NCBI GenBank assembly: GCA_026987255.1
Contig: JALSNA010000089.1
Span: 1-17,733 of the forward strand
Length of the DNA stretch: 17,733 nt
Direction: 5' to 3'
DNA from: Hyphomicrobiales bacterium
Lineage (GTDB): Bacteria > Pseudomonadota > Alphaproteobacteria > Rhizobiales > Aestuariivirgaceae
Made by a program: the position numbers and the translations under genes. Each line of letters opens with the position of its first letter. Within the stretch, counting starts at the first letter, position 1. Shown piece after piece: positions 1 through 7,900 of this stretch. The notes below the pieces were generated by a model. It had not been told where the DNA came from. It searched no databases and saw only the letters and a list, made by a program, of their open reading frames with translations.

Positions 1-94
1 TTATGCTGCATATCAGCGTCCTTTCGCCCTCGACAATACCTTCAGGTATTGCCCGCGGACGAAAGAAAGCTGATATTTTGCCTAAATCCTGCAT
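1..94 (-). CDS. Possible 5' end of an unidentified gene running off the left edge
   Basis: An open minus-strand frame begins with ATG at 94-92 and stays open for 31 codons to the window edge. The peptide begins MQDLGKISAFFRPRAIPEG. A good Shine-Dalgarno sequence, AGAGGG, lies 7 bases upstream of the ATG. I do not recognise the protein. Codon use is odd for this window: ATA, TCA, GCT, CGT and CCT appear, where neighbouring genes favour G or C at the third position. Most of the stretch also forms an imperfect hairpin (10-76). It could be the start of a real gene co-oriented with thiBPQ, an acquired gene, or chance reading of a non-coding repeat. Confidence 0.3.
   Translation of the reverse strand, partial: MQDLGKISAFFRPRAIPEGIVEGERTLICSI
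10..76. repeat. Imperfect long inverted repeat
   Basis: The arms ATATCAGC (10-17) and GCTGATAT (69-76) close a hairpin. Further pairing follows between CTTTCG (21-26) and CGAAAG (60-65), then CAATACC (34-40) with GGTATTG (45-51) around a 4-base loop. An asymmetric internal loop separates the last two helices. There is no T-run typical of a terminator on either side. It overlaps the partial reading frame at 1-94, so it is either a coding sequence with chance symmetry or a small palindromic repeat. It is unrelated in sequence to the repeat at 129-226. Confidence 0.4.
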
Positions 95-128
95 ATGTCA
101 TCCCTCTTTATGAGTCCTGACCCTAACT

Positions 129-226
129 GTCTGAAGACCATCCTCACCCCCTGCCAACCACCCGTAGTCTCCCATGATAGGGATGGTTGGCAGGGGGTGA
201 GGATGGACGCACAAGCGTTTTTCACC
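129..226 (+). repeat. Palindromic intergenic repeat, full copy 1
   Basis: A perfect 22-bp inverted repeat (138-159 with 185-206) surrounds a 25-base loop, and the loop holds a smaller palindrome, TCCC-ATGATA-GGGA. The flanks are GTCTGAAGA on the left and GGACGCACAAGCGTTTTTCA on the right. The same unit, including both flanks and the loop core CTCCCATGAT, recurs in opposite orientation at 9527-9623. The right half alone recurs at 8464-8505. The copy ends just before the thiQ stop codon, so it lies in the 3' untranslated space of the thi operon. It resembles REP or small palindromic elements in form, and it could also act as a transcript 3'-end stem. Confidence 0.8.
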
Positions 227-233
227 TGACCGG

Positions 234-947
234 CTATTGGCCCAGATAGGCGGCCAGTTGGGGCACGGTTCCGGCCTGGGCGAAAAACTCGCTGACCGGG
301 GCGGCGGCGCGCACCTGGCCATCATGGATGAAGACGGCGCGCTGGGCGATGGCGCGGGCATCGTCCGGCTGGTGGGTGACCATGATGACGGTAAAGCCGC
401 GGCTGGCGTGGATTTCGGCGACGAGATCGAGCATTTCGGCGCGCAGGGCCGGCCCCAGGGCGGCGAAGGGTTCATCGAGGAGCATGACCGGCCTGTCGCG
501 CAACAGGGCGCGGGCGATGGCCACCCGCTGGCGCTGGCCGCCGGAAAGCTCCGCCGGTTTGCGCCTCTCCAGGCCCGCCAGGCCGGTGCGGGCCAGGGCG
601 GCGCGCACCTGCTCCCTTTGCGCGCCATCGAGGCGGCCGGTGGGAGACAGCCCCAGGCCGGTGTTGGTCAGCACGTCGAGATGGGCGAAGAGATTGTTGT
701 CCTGAAAGATCATGCTCACCGGCCGCCTTGCGGGGGCAAGCGTGGTCATGTCCTCACCGCCGATGAGAACTTTCCCCGATTGCGGCTGCTCGAAGCCGGC
801 GATGAGATTGAGCAGGGTGGACTTGCCGGCTCCCGATGGGCCCATGACGGCGCTCAGGGAGCCGGCCGGAAAGAGGACATCGAAATGCATGCGCATGTCC
901 TCGAAGCGAAAGGCGGCGTCTTTCAGCCGCACGTCCAGGCCGCTCAT
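234..947 (-). CDS. thiQ: Thiamine ABC transporter ATP-binding protein ThiQ
   Basis: This is the cytoplasmic ATPase that powers import of thiamine and TPP through ThiP. The protein has 237 residues, about the length of E. coli ThiQ. Visible motifs in order are Walker A GPSGAGKST (36-44), Q-loop Gln82 in MIFQDNN, ABC signature LSGGQ (134-138) followed by RQRVAIARALL, Walker B VMLLDEP (154-160) and the switch His192 in VTHQ. The ATG overlaps the thiP stop by 4 bases (ATGA), which indicates translational coupling. It is the last gene of thiB-thiP-thiQ. Assignment to thiamine rather than another ABC importer rests on the adjacent ThiB and ThiP and the TPP riboswitch at the head of the operon. Confidence 0.95.
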   Translation of the reverse strand: MSGLDVRLKDAAFRFEDMRMHFDVLFPAGSLSAVMGPSGAGKSTLLNLIAGFEQPQSGKVLIGGEDMTTLAPARRPVSMIFQDNNLFAHLDVLTNTGLGLSPTGRLDGAQREQVRAALARTGLAGLERRKPAELSGGQRQRVAIARALLRDRPVMLLDEPFAALGPALRAEMLDLVAEIHASRGFTVIMVTHQPDDARAIAQRAVFIHDGQVRAAAPVSEFFAQAGTVPQLAAYLGQ

Positions 948-2554
948 GGGGTGTTCCTTCGCGATTGTCCGCCCAGGGCCTCGGCCAGGGCCATGAGAGC
1001 GAGAATAAAGACCAGCAGGATGAGCGCAAGCCCGGCGGCCTCATCGGTGCGGTAGCTGCCCAGCTTCTGGTAGAGCAGCCAGGGCAGGGTGCGGAAGGAT
1101 TCGGAGCCGAACAGGGCGATGGCGCCCAAATCCCCGATGGACAGGGCCAGGGAGAGGGCCGCCGCCAGGCCCAGGGGGCGGCGCAGCATGGGCCAGTCCA
1201 CCAGCCGCAGACGGGCCAGGCCGGTGATGTCCAGTGCGGCGCACAGCCGCCCGTAGCGCGCTTGCGCCTCCTCGAAGGGCGGGCGCAGGATGCGCCAGGC
1301 AAAGGGCAGGCTCATCAGGGCGTTGATGGTGGCCACCAGCACCGGGGCCAGGGTCGCTTCCTGCCCGGCGCGGTGCAGGATGATGAACCACCCGGCGCCG
1401 AGCACCACCGGGGGGATGACCAGGATGAGGGAGGCGGCCAGATCGCCCATGGCGGCAAAAGAGGGATCGCGAAGGCGCAAGGATTGCAACAGCGCCCAGC
1501 TCAGGATCAGGGTGAGGGCGGCGGCCGCGGCGGCCAGGATCAGGGAAGCAAGGAGCGCGCCATGCAGGGCGGGTGATGCGAGCAGGGGGACAAGATCCGG
1601 GGTCAGACCGGCAGCGGCGATGGCGGCCAGGGGCGCGGCGGTGAAGATGGCGGCCAGTCCGATCCAGAAGGTATCGGCGAGGCGCGCTGCCGGATCGTTG
1701 CCGGCCGGGTGGGCATGGGGAGCTTCGAGGCTGGCGGTGACATCCGGGGCGCGGGTGAAGCGGCGCAGGATGAAGAACACCGCCGTGGTCACGAGGACCT
1801 GCAGCAGGCTCAGGGCCATGGCGCGCGGCGGGTCGAAATCGAAACGCAGGGCCTGATAGATGGCCACCTCCAGGGTGGTGGCGGCCGGGCCGCCGCCGAG
1901 GATGAGCACGACGGTGAAGCTGGTGGCGCAGAGCATGAAGATGAGCAAGGCGGCGCCGGGGATGACGCGCGCCATGGCCGGCCATGCGATGTGCCGCCAG
2001 ATGGCCGCGCGCGGCATGGCGAGCTGGGCGGCCAGCCGCCAGTATTCGCCGGGGATGCGCTCAAGGGCGGCGGTGAGGATGCGCGCCGCCAGCGGCATGT
2101 TGAAGAAGACATGGGCGAGCAGAATGCCCGTCAGGCCATAGATGCCGGGCAGCCCGGGCAGACCCGTAAAATGGGCGGCGCGGGCCAGCCAGCCATGGCG
2201 GCCCCACAGGCTCAGGATGCCCATGACGGCAACAAGCTGCGGCAGGGCCAGGGGCAGGGAGAGCAGCCGGATCAGCCAGGTGCGGCCCGTGAACCTTGCG
2301 CGCCGCGCCAGGGCATGGGCCACCGGCATGGCAAAGAGGATGGACAGAAGGGCCGAAAGGGCCGCCTGCCAGAGGGTGAAGCGCGCCACCCGCCAGACGT
2401 AAGGATCGGTGAAGGTCCCGCTCCAGGCGCTGCCGCCGGGGGCGAGAAAGATCAGGCCCGTGGCGGCGGCCAGGACGGCCCCGGCGATGAAGGCCAGGGC
2501 AGCCCATGTGGCGCTTGCCGATGCGCTGGCGGCAGTGTGGCGCAAGGTTGGCAA
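944..2554 (-). CDS. thiP: Thiamine ABC transporter permease ThiP
   Basis: This is the inner-membrane permease of the thiamine/TPP importer. At 536 residues it matches the double-length permeases of this family, in which two homologous halves are fused. Many hydrophobic segments are spread along the chain. Each half has an EAA-like loop that contacts ThiQ: EYWRLAAQLAMPRAAIW in the first half and a degenerate one around ARYGRLCAALDITGLARLR in the second. No ATG lies near the N-terminus. The best start is TTG at 2554-2552, four bases after the thiB stop, with no strong Shine-Dalgarno sequence, so it probably depends on coupling from thiB. A second TTG three codons on (2545) is possible. The 3' end overlaps thiQ by 4 bases. 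Confidence 0.94.
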   Translation of the reverse strand: MPTLRHTAASASASATWAALAFIAGAVLAAATGLIFLAPGGSAWSGTFTDPYVWRVARFTLWQAALSALLSILFAMPVAHALARRARFTGRTWLIRLLSLPLALPQLVAVMGILSLWGRHGWLARAAHFTGLPGLPGIYGLTGILLAHVFFNMPLAARILTAALERIPGEYWRLAAQLAMPRAAIWRHIAWPAMARVIPGAALLIFMLCATSFTVVLILGGGPAATTLEVAIYQALRFDFDPPRAMALSLLQVLVTTAVFFILRRFTRAPDVTASLEAPHAHPAGNDPAARLADTFWIGLAAIFTAAPLAAIAAAGLTPDLVPLLASPALHGALLASLILAAAAAALTLILSWALLQSLRLRDPSFAAMGDLAASLILVIPPVVLGAGWFIILHRAGQEATLAPVLVATINALMSLPFAWRILRPPFEEAQARYGRLCAALDITGLARLRLVDWPMLRRPLGLAAALSLALSIGDLGAIALFGSESFRTLPWLLYQKLGSYRTDEAAGLALILLVFILALMALAEALGGQSRRNTP

Positions 2555-2558
2555 GGGG

Positions 2559-3563
2559 CTATTCGCTCATGGCCTTGAGCCATTCGGCGATCCAGGCCTT
2601 GCGGTTCTTGCTGACCACCTGCGGCGGATAGAGCAATGTCCTGGACGGTTTGATCAGCTTGCCGAAGGCCTCCGGCAAGGGCCTTGAGGTCGGTGCGGCG
2701 GGGAACATCCAGTTCTTTGTGGGAATATTGTCCTGGAAGGCCGGGGTGATCATGAAGGCGAGGAAATCATGGGCCAGCTTCGGGTGGGCGGAGGTCTTGA
2801 CGGCCGCGGCCACCTCCACCTGCAAGTAATGACCCTCGGCGAATTTCGCCGCCTTGTAGCGCGTGGTCTTGTCCTCGATCATGTGATAGGCGGGGGAGGT
2901 CACATAGGAGAGCACCATGGGGGCCTCGCCCTTGGTGAAGAGGCCATAGGCGGCCGACCAGCCGGGGGTGATGGTGAGAATGCGGCGCTTGAGCTGTTTC
3001 CACTTGGCCGCCGCCCCGGGGCCATAGACGGACTTCATCCACAGCAGAAAGCCCAGGCCGGGGGTGGAGGTGCGCGGATCCTGCAGGACGATCTTCTGTT
3101 CCGCCGGGCCGCTGACCAGCTCCTCCAGGGAGCGCGGCGGGGTCTTGATCCTCCGGCTGTCGTAGATGACGGCGAAATGGGCCCAGTCATAGGGGACGAA
3201 ATCGCCATCGCTCCAGGAGATGGGCAGTTTCAGGCCGGTCAGCTTCAGCCCGTGGGGGGCGTTGAGGCCACTGGCGCGGGTCTCGGTGATCAGGTTGGTG
3301 TCCAATCCCAGAACGATGTCGGCCTTCGTGCTCGATCCCTCCAGCTTGAGACGGTTGAGGATGCTCACGCCGTCCTTGAGGCCTGTGTATTTCACCGTGC
3401 AGCCGCAGGTTTTCTCGAAGGCGGCCTTGACCGCCGGGCCGGGGCCCCAATCGGCGCTGAAGCTGTCATAGGTGTAGATGGTCAGCACCGGCTTGTCCGC
3501 GGCGCGCACAGGGGCTGCGAGCGCGGCCAGGGCCAGAATGAGAACGGAAATCGTCTTGAACAT
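2559..3563 (-). CDS. thiB: Thiamine-binding periplasmic protein ThiB (TbpA)
   Basis: This is the periplasmic binding protein that delivers thiamine or its phosphates to ThiPQ. It has 334 residues, near the length of E. coli TbpA. A Sec signal peptide spans residues 1-21, with likely cleavage after APVRA. The mature N-terminus reads [20 protein letters not shown], which closely matches the TbpA family, as does the later stretch [13 protein letters not shown]. Two cysteines (53 and 55, TCGC) sit where E. coli TbpA also has a CxC. The ATG at 3563-3561 follows AGAGGTGG at a normal distance, and that Shine-Dalgarno sequence can pair with an upstream complement (see 3569-3607). It is the first gene of the thi operon. 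Confidence 0.96.
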   Translation of the reverse strand: MFKTISVLILALAALAAPVRAADKPVLTIYTYDSFSADWGPGPAVKAAFEKTCGCTVKYTGLKDGVSILNRLKLEGSSTKADIVLGLDTNLITETRASGLNAPHGLKLTGLKLPISWSDGDFVPYDWAHFAVIYDSRRIKTPPRSLEELVSGPAEQKIVLQDPRTSTPGLGFLLWMKSVYGPGAAAKWKQLKRRILTITPGWSAAYGLFTKGEAPMVLSYVTSPAYHMIEDKTTRYKAAKFAEGHYLQVEVAAAVKTSAHPKLAHDFLAFMITPAFQDNIPTKNWMFPAAPTSRPLPEAFGKLIKPSRTLLYPPQVVSKNRKAWIAEWLKAMSE

Positions 3564-3568
3564 GGTGA

Positions 3569-3607
3569 TCCACCTCTTGGCTTGTTGCGTCTTGTTTGCG
3601 AGGTGGA
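3569..3607 (-). promoter_or_regulatory. Candidate Shine-Dalgarno-sequestering stem of the thi riboswitch
   Basis: In the transcript, UCCACCUC (3607-3600) is an exact 8-base complement of GAGGUGGA (3576-3569), which contains the thiB Shine-Dalgarno sequence. The loop is about 24 bases. The segment lies directly downstream of the TPP aptamer. I see no terminator hairpin with a U-run between aptamer and start codon. This fits an expression platform that blocks translation when TPP is bound. The pairing is seen in the sequence; the switching role is inferred. Confidence 0.55.
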
Positions 3608-3640
3608 GGGTGCGGGATGATGCGCATCTTGGCGCGTGCC

Positions 3641-3733
3641 CTTTCTCCCTCCGCCGGCATGATCCGGTTCAGGTTCTGCGGGTTGGCCCATGGCCTCTCA
3701 GCCCCGCCATGCGCGGCGGGACACCCCGGAGAG
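3641..3733 (-). promoter_or_regulatory. TPP riboswitch (THI element)
   Basis: On the minus strand the segment has the conserved thi-box parts in order: GGGGTGTCCCGCC, a short variable hairpin (GGCGGG around GCGCAT), the core GCTGAGA (3702-3696), then ACCCGC and GAACCTGAACCGGATCATG (about 3676-3658), closed by GCCGGCGGAGGGAGA. These form the sensor helices that bind the pyrimidine and the diphosphate of TPP. It sits between the thi promoter and thiB and should turn the operon down when TPP is plentiful. Confidence 0.94.
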
Positions 3734-3741
3734 CTGGGGCG

Positions 3742-3770
3742 AGAATAGCGCGCATGCAAAGGAGGCGCAA
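3742..3770 (-). promoter_or_regulatory. Probable sigma-70 promoter of thiBPQ
   Basis: The minus strand reads TTGCGC (3770-3765), a 17-base spacer, then TATTCT (3747-3742). The predicted transcript start, near 3735, falls right at the 5' edge of the TPP aptamer, which supports the call. No operator is obvious. Confidence 0.6.
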
Positions 3771-3854
3771 GGCGGCATTTCACCAGCCGGGCGGTGGCAT
3801 GAGCCGCCGTAGGGCAAGCGGATTTTTTTCTGGCCTTTTGGGGCGGGCTTGCTG

Positions 3855-3860
3855 TATAAG
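3855..3860 (+). promoter_or_regulatory. Possible -10 box of the rpmF promoter
   Basis: TATAAG lies about 100 bases before the rpmF start, next to a T-rich tract at 3811-3840. No good -35 box is present at 16-18 bases, so the call rests on the -10 hexamer and position only. The promoter would be divergent from the thi promoter, about 85 bases away. Confidence 0.3.
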
Positions 3861-3962
3861 GCGCGCAGCGAACGCTCCGCCGGGGCGGGCGCAGGTTTTC
3901 TTTTGTCCTGCCATGCCCGTTTCCGAAGCGGCCAGACCATGCAGACTTGATGGAGTAGACCA

Positions 3963-4148
3963 ATGGCGGTTCCGAAGAGCAAAATCACCCGCTCCAAGCG
4001 CGGCATGCGCCGCTCCGGCCATGCCAAGGAGACGGTGACCTATGTGGAAGACAAGAAAAGCGGCGAGCTGCGCCGTCCGCATCACATCGACCTGAAGACG
4101 GGCATGTATCGCGGCAGGCAGATTCTGGAGCCCAAGGGCGACTACTGA
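3963..4148 (+). CDS. rpmF: 50S ribosomal protein L32
   Basis: A component of the large ribosomal subunit. The 61-residue protein begins [20 protein letters not shown], the classic L32 N-terminus, and ends [13 protein letters not shown]. It contains no cysteine, so it is the zinc-free form. The ATG follows TGGAG at a normal distance. It stands alone, not with plsX-fabH as in E. coli, and is followed by a strong terminator shared with the converging cold-shock gene. Confidence 0.97.
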   Translation: MAVPKSKITRSKRGMRRSGHAKETVTYVEDKKSGELRRPHHIDLKTGMYRGRQILEPKGDY

Positions 4149-4180
4149 GCGCCTTTCTTCTTCCCCATGCTCCGAGACGA

Positions 4181-4211
4181 AAAACCCCGCTCCAGACCGG
4201 AGCGGGGTTTT
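4181..4211. terminator. Bidirectional intrinsic terminator between rpmF and the cold-shock gene
   Basis: AAAACCCCGCTCC (4181-4193) pairs perfectly with GGAGCGGGGTTTT (4199-4211) around the loop AGACC. The outer A and T tracts supply a U-run for transcripts from either side, so it can end both rpmF (plus) and the cold-shock gene (minus). Confidence 0.93.
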
Positions 4212-4253
4212 GTTCTTGTCGTTAAAGGCTCCGCCCGTCAGGCAGGGGGGCTT

Positions 4254-4463
4254 TTAGTCCTCGACTTCGAGGTTCTCGGCGGAGGAGCGGCCATTGCGGC
4301 CCTCGACCAGCTCGAAGGACACCTTCTGGCCCTCGCGCAGGGTGGAAAGGCCGGCGCGCTCAACGGCGGAAATATGCACGAAGGCATCCTTGCCGCCATC
4401 GGCGGGCTCGATGAAGCCGTAGCCTTTTTCCGCGTTGAACCATTTCACTGTTCCGGTAGCCAT
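4254..4463 (-). CDS. Cold-shock domain protein (CspA family)
   Basis: A 69-residue single-domain RNA/ssDNA-binding protein of the CspA family, which acts as an RNA chaperone. RNP1 is KGYGFIEP (13-20) and RNP2 is DAFVHIS (26-32), both intact with the aromatic binding residues. The opening [14 protein letters not shown] is typical. The frame stays open upstream to 4691, but the start is set at 4463 by family homology and by AAGGAG about 10 bases before the ATG. CspA-family genes often have long structured leaders. The upstream segment has inverted repeats but no promoter I can place firmly, so cold induction cannot be claimed. Confidence 0.95.
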   Translation of the reverse strand: MATGTVKWFNAEKGYGFIEPADGGKDAFVHISAVERAGLSTLREGQKVSFELVEGRNGRSSAENLEVED

Positions 4464-4997
4464 GAGTTCTGTCTCCTTGTCTCTTTGGTGGCTGTTTACA
4501 GGTGATCTGTCCGCGGGCGAAAAATGTCCGCCGCGCGGCAAATGGTGTGAGAGGGCCCATTGGCAGGGTGCGGCACGTGCAGCGCTGCGGCCTGCCAGGC
4601 CCGGGATGAATATGCTGGGGTGTCTCTGACGCCGGACGGGATGTCCTGTGATGCGCAGGGGCCGGTTCTCCGGCAAAAGGGTCTTGATCAAGGGCGGGGC
4701 TGCTTCCTGCGTCTTCGGCGTCGTCTTCTCCGGCTCAGCCCTGGCGCAAAGCGGACGGGCCGGATGGTCTTGAAATCTTCAGCGGTGCTGCGGCTGCCAG
4801 CCCCCACCGGCAGAATGCGCTTCCCAGCGCGCTGATCGTGGCTGGACGATGGGCGCAATGGCGGGGCAAGTCAAGGATTATATTTTTTCCCGTGTTCACC
4901 AATCCGTAACCTGCCGCAGGGTGCAACTTGCCGCACATGGAAATTTCGGGCACCCTTGCGGCCTGCAACAGATGCCTTTTGCACCGGGAGGGAGTTC
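4464..4997. other. Divergent intergenic region between csp and aas
   Basis: This 534-base stretch contains no credible gene; the short frames in it have no family resemblance and no ribosome binding sites. It must carry both divergent promoters. An inverted repeat, TGGCAGG (4561-4567) with CCTGCCA (4591-4597), lies about 100 bases before the csp start and could be leader structure. The perfect palindrome CTTGATCAAG is at 4682-4691. Near aas, GGATTATATTTTTT (4875-4888) includes a TATATT that could be a -10 box, but no matching -35 is seen. Confidence 0.5.
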
Positions 4998-7900
4998 ATG
5001 CCAGAGAGCCAGGGGGGCGGTTTCAGCCTGTTCCGCACGCGCCGGTTTCTGCCGCTGTTCATTTCGCAGGCGCTGGGGGCGTTCAACGACAATATCTTCC
5101 GCAACGCCCTGATCATTCTGGTGACCTACCGGCTGGCGGCGCAGCAGGGCTTCGATCCGGCCAGCCTGATCGCCACCGCCGGGGCGGTGTTCATCCTGCC
5201 GTTCTTTTTGTTTTCCGGTCTGGCCGGAGAGCTGGCCGACAAACATGACAAGGCGGCGCTGGCGCGCGCCATCAAGCTGATGGAAATCGTCATCGCGGTC
5301 CTGGCCGTTGCGGCGCTGTGGCTGGAATGGGTGCCATTGATGCTCTTCGTGCTGTTCCTGGCCGGGCTGCAATCGGCCTTTTTCGGGCCCATCAAATATT
5401 CCCTGCTGCCGCAGCATCTGGCCGGCAACGAGCTGGTGGACGCCAATGCCTATATCGAGACGGCGACCTTCCTGGCCATCCTGCTGGGCACGCTGTTTGG
5501 CGGCCTTCTGATTCTCACCGGGCACGGGCTGGCCATCGTCGGGGCCACCATGATCGCGGTGGCGGTCATTGGCTGGCTGGCGGCGCGGCGCATTCCGCCG
5601 GCGCCGGCGGCCAATCCCGAATTGAGGGTGCATGCCAACATTTTCGCCTCCACCGCCGCCATCATGGGCGATGTCATGCGCCGTCCCGCCATGCTGGGCG
5701 CGGTGCTGGCCATTTCCTGGTTCTGGGCGCTTGGCGCGGTGCTTCTGGCGGTTTTGCCCAATTTCACCCGCGCCTATCTGGGCGGCGACGAGACGGTGGC
5801 CAATTTCTTCATCGCCATGTTCACGGTGGGCATAGCGGCGGGCTCCTTTGGCGCCTCGCGGTTGCTCAAGGGCGATATTTCGGTGCGTTTTGCGCCCATT
5901 GCGGCGCTGCTGATGACCATCTCGCTGCTCGATTTGTGGCATGCCTCGCATACCCTGGCGGCGGTGAATGGCGATGGCGCCTTGCGCTCCCTGGGGGCGT
6001 TCCTGTCCACCTGGCGGGGCTTGCGCATTTCGGCCCATTTCATCCTGACGGCGGCCTTCGGCGGGCTTTTCGTGGTGCCCTTCTATGCCTGGCTGCAGAA
6101 CGCCGCCGGAGAAGAGGAGCGCTCGCGGGTCATTGCCGCCAACAACGTGATCAACGCGCTGTTCATGGTGGCGGGGCAGATCCTGCTGGCGCTGGCGCTG
6201 AAAGCGGGCCTGGGCATTCCGCAGGTCTTTCTCGTTCTGGCGCTCTCCAATGGTCTGGTGGCGCTCTATGTCATGTGGCGCATGCCGCGCCAGCTGGTGC
6301 GCTCTTTGGGGCGGATCCTGTTCAGGCTCTTCTACCGGGTGGAAATCCGCGGCGAGGAGAATTTCGAGGCGGCCGGGGCGCGGGCCGTCATCGTGCCCAA
6401 TCACGCCTCCTTTCTCGACGGGCCGCTCATGGCCTGTTATCTGCCGGAGGATGCCCAGTTCGCCGTCAACACCTTTACGGCGCGCGGGCTGATGGTGCGG
6501 CTGGCGAGCCGCATCTTCGATCTTCTGCCCATCGATCCGGCCAATCCCATGGCCACCCGCACGCTGATCAGGGCGGTGCGCGATAACCGCAAGGTGGTCA
6601 TCTTCCCCGAAGGGCGCATCTCGGTGACCGGCGGGCTGATGAAGGTCTACGAGGGGCCCGGCGTCATTGCCCACAAGGCCGGGGCGCTGATGGTGCCGGT
6701 GCGCATCGAGGGGGCGCAAAGGGCGCGGTTCTTCTCCAGGCAGCCGGACAAGCAAAGGCTCAGGCTGTTTCCGAAAATCGTCATCACGGTGCTGGAGCCG
6801 GTGCGCATGGAGCCGCCGGAGGGGCTGAGCGGGGCGGCGCAACGCAAGTATCTGGCCAACCGGCTCTATGACGTCATGTCCGAGGCCGCCTTCGTCACCT
6901 CGCCGTGGAAACGGCATCTGATGGAGGCGGTGCTGGATGCCCGCAAGGCCCATGGCGGCAAGAAAAAGATTGCCGAGGACATCCAGCGCATGCCGATGAG
7001 TTTCGACCGGCTGATCACCGGCGCGCATGTGCTGGGCCATGCCCTGGCGCAGGATACGCGCGGCGAGGATACGGTGGGGGTGCTTTTGCCCACGTCGGCG
7101 GGCTGCCTGGTCACCCTCCTGGGGCTTTTGACCCATGGGCGCACCCCGGCGATGCTCAATTTCTCCACCGGGGCGGTGAACATGGCCGCCGGGTGCAAGG
7201 CGGCGCGGGTGAAGACCATCGTCACCTCGCGCAAGTTCGTGGAGATGGGCGGCCTTGAGGAAACCATCGCCATCCTCGAAAAGCAGGCGCGCATCATCTG
7301 GCTGGAGGACGTGCGCGAGACCCTGGGGGCCGGGGCGAAATTGCGCGGCCTGCTGATGGCGCGGCTGGGGCATGCCGGGTTGCGGCTGGCGGGGGCGAAC
7401 CTGGATCCGGAATCGGCGGCGGTGGTCCTGTTCACCTCCGGCTCGGAAGGGGTGCCCAAGGGGGTGGTGCTGTCGCACAGGAACGTGCTGGCCAATGCCA
7501 ACCAGGTGCTGGCGCGCATCGACCTGACGCCTCGGGACATCGTGTTCAACGCCCTGCCCATGTTCCATGCGCTGGGGCTCTCCGCCGGGGTGTTCCTGCC
7601 GCTGGTGGCGGGGGCAAAGCTGTTTCTCTATCCCTCGCCGCTGCATTACAAGATCATTCCGGAGCTGGTCTATGACACCAATTCCACCGTCTTTTTCGCC
7701 ACCGATACCTTCCTGAACGGCTATGCGCGGCAGGCCCATCCTTATGACTTCTACAACGTGCGCTATGTGGTGGCCGGGGCGGAGCGGGTGAAGAAGGAGA
7801 CCCGCGAGGTGTGGATGGAGAAGTTCGGCCTGCGCATCTTCGAGGGCTACGGGGCGACGGAGACCTCGCCGGTGATCTCGGTGAACACGCCGATGCATTT

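Noticed and set aside
129..226. CRISPR-like repeat
   Set aside because: The copies are kilobases apart, in both orientations, with conserved loops and no regular spacers or cas genes.
237..1055. Plus-strand frames across thiQ, thiP and thiB
   Set aside because: They are antisense shadows of genes with complete ABC-transporter motifs and show no family resemblance or ribosome binding sites.
4464..4691. Longer N-terminus for the cold-shock protein
   Set aside because: The frame is open upstream, but the added residues match nothing in the family, and the ATG at 4463 has a good Shine-Dalgarno sequence and the standard [10 protein letters not shown] start.
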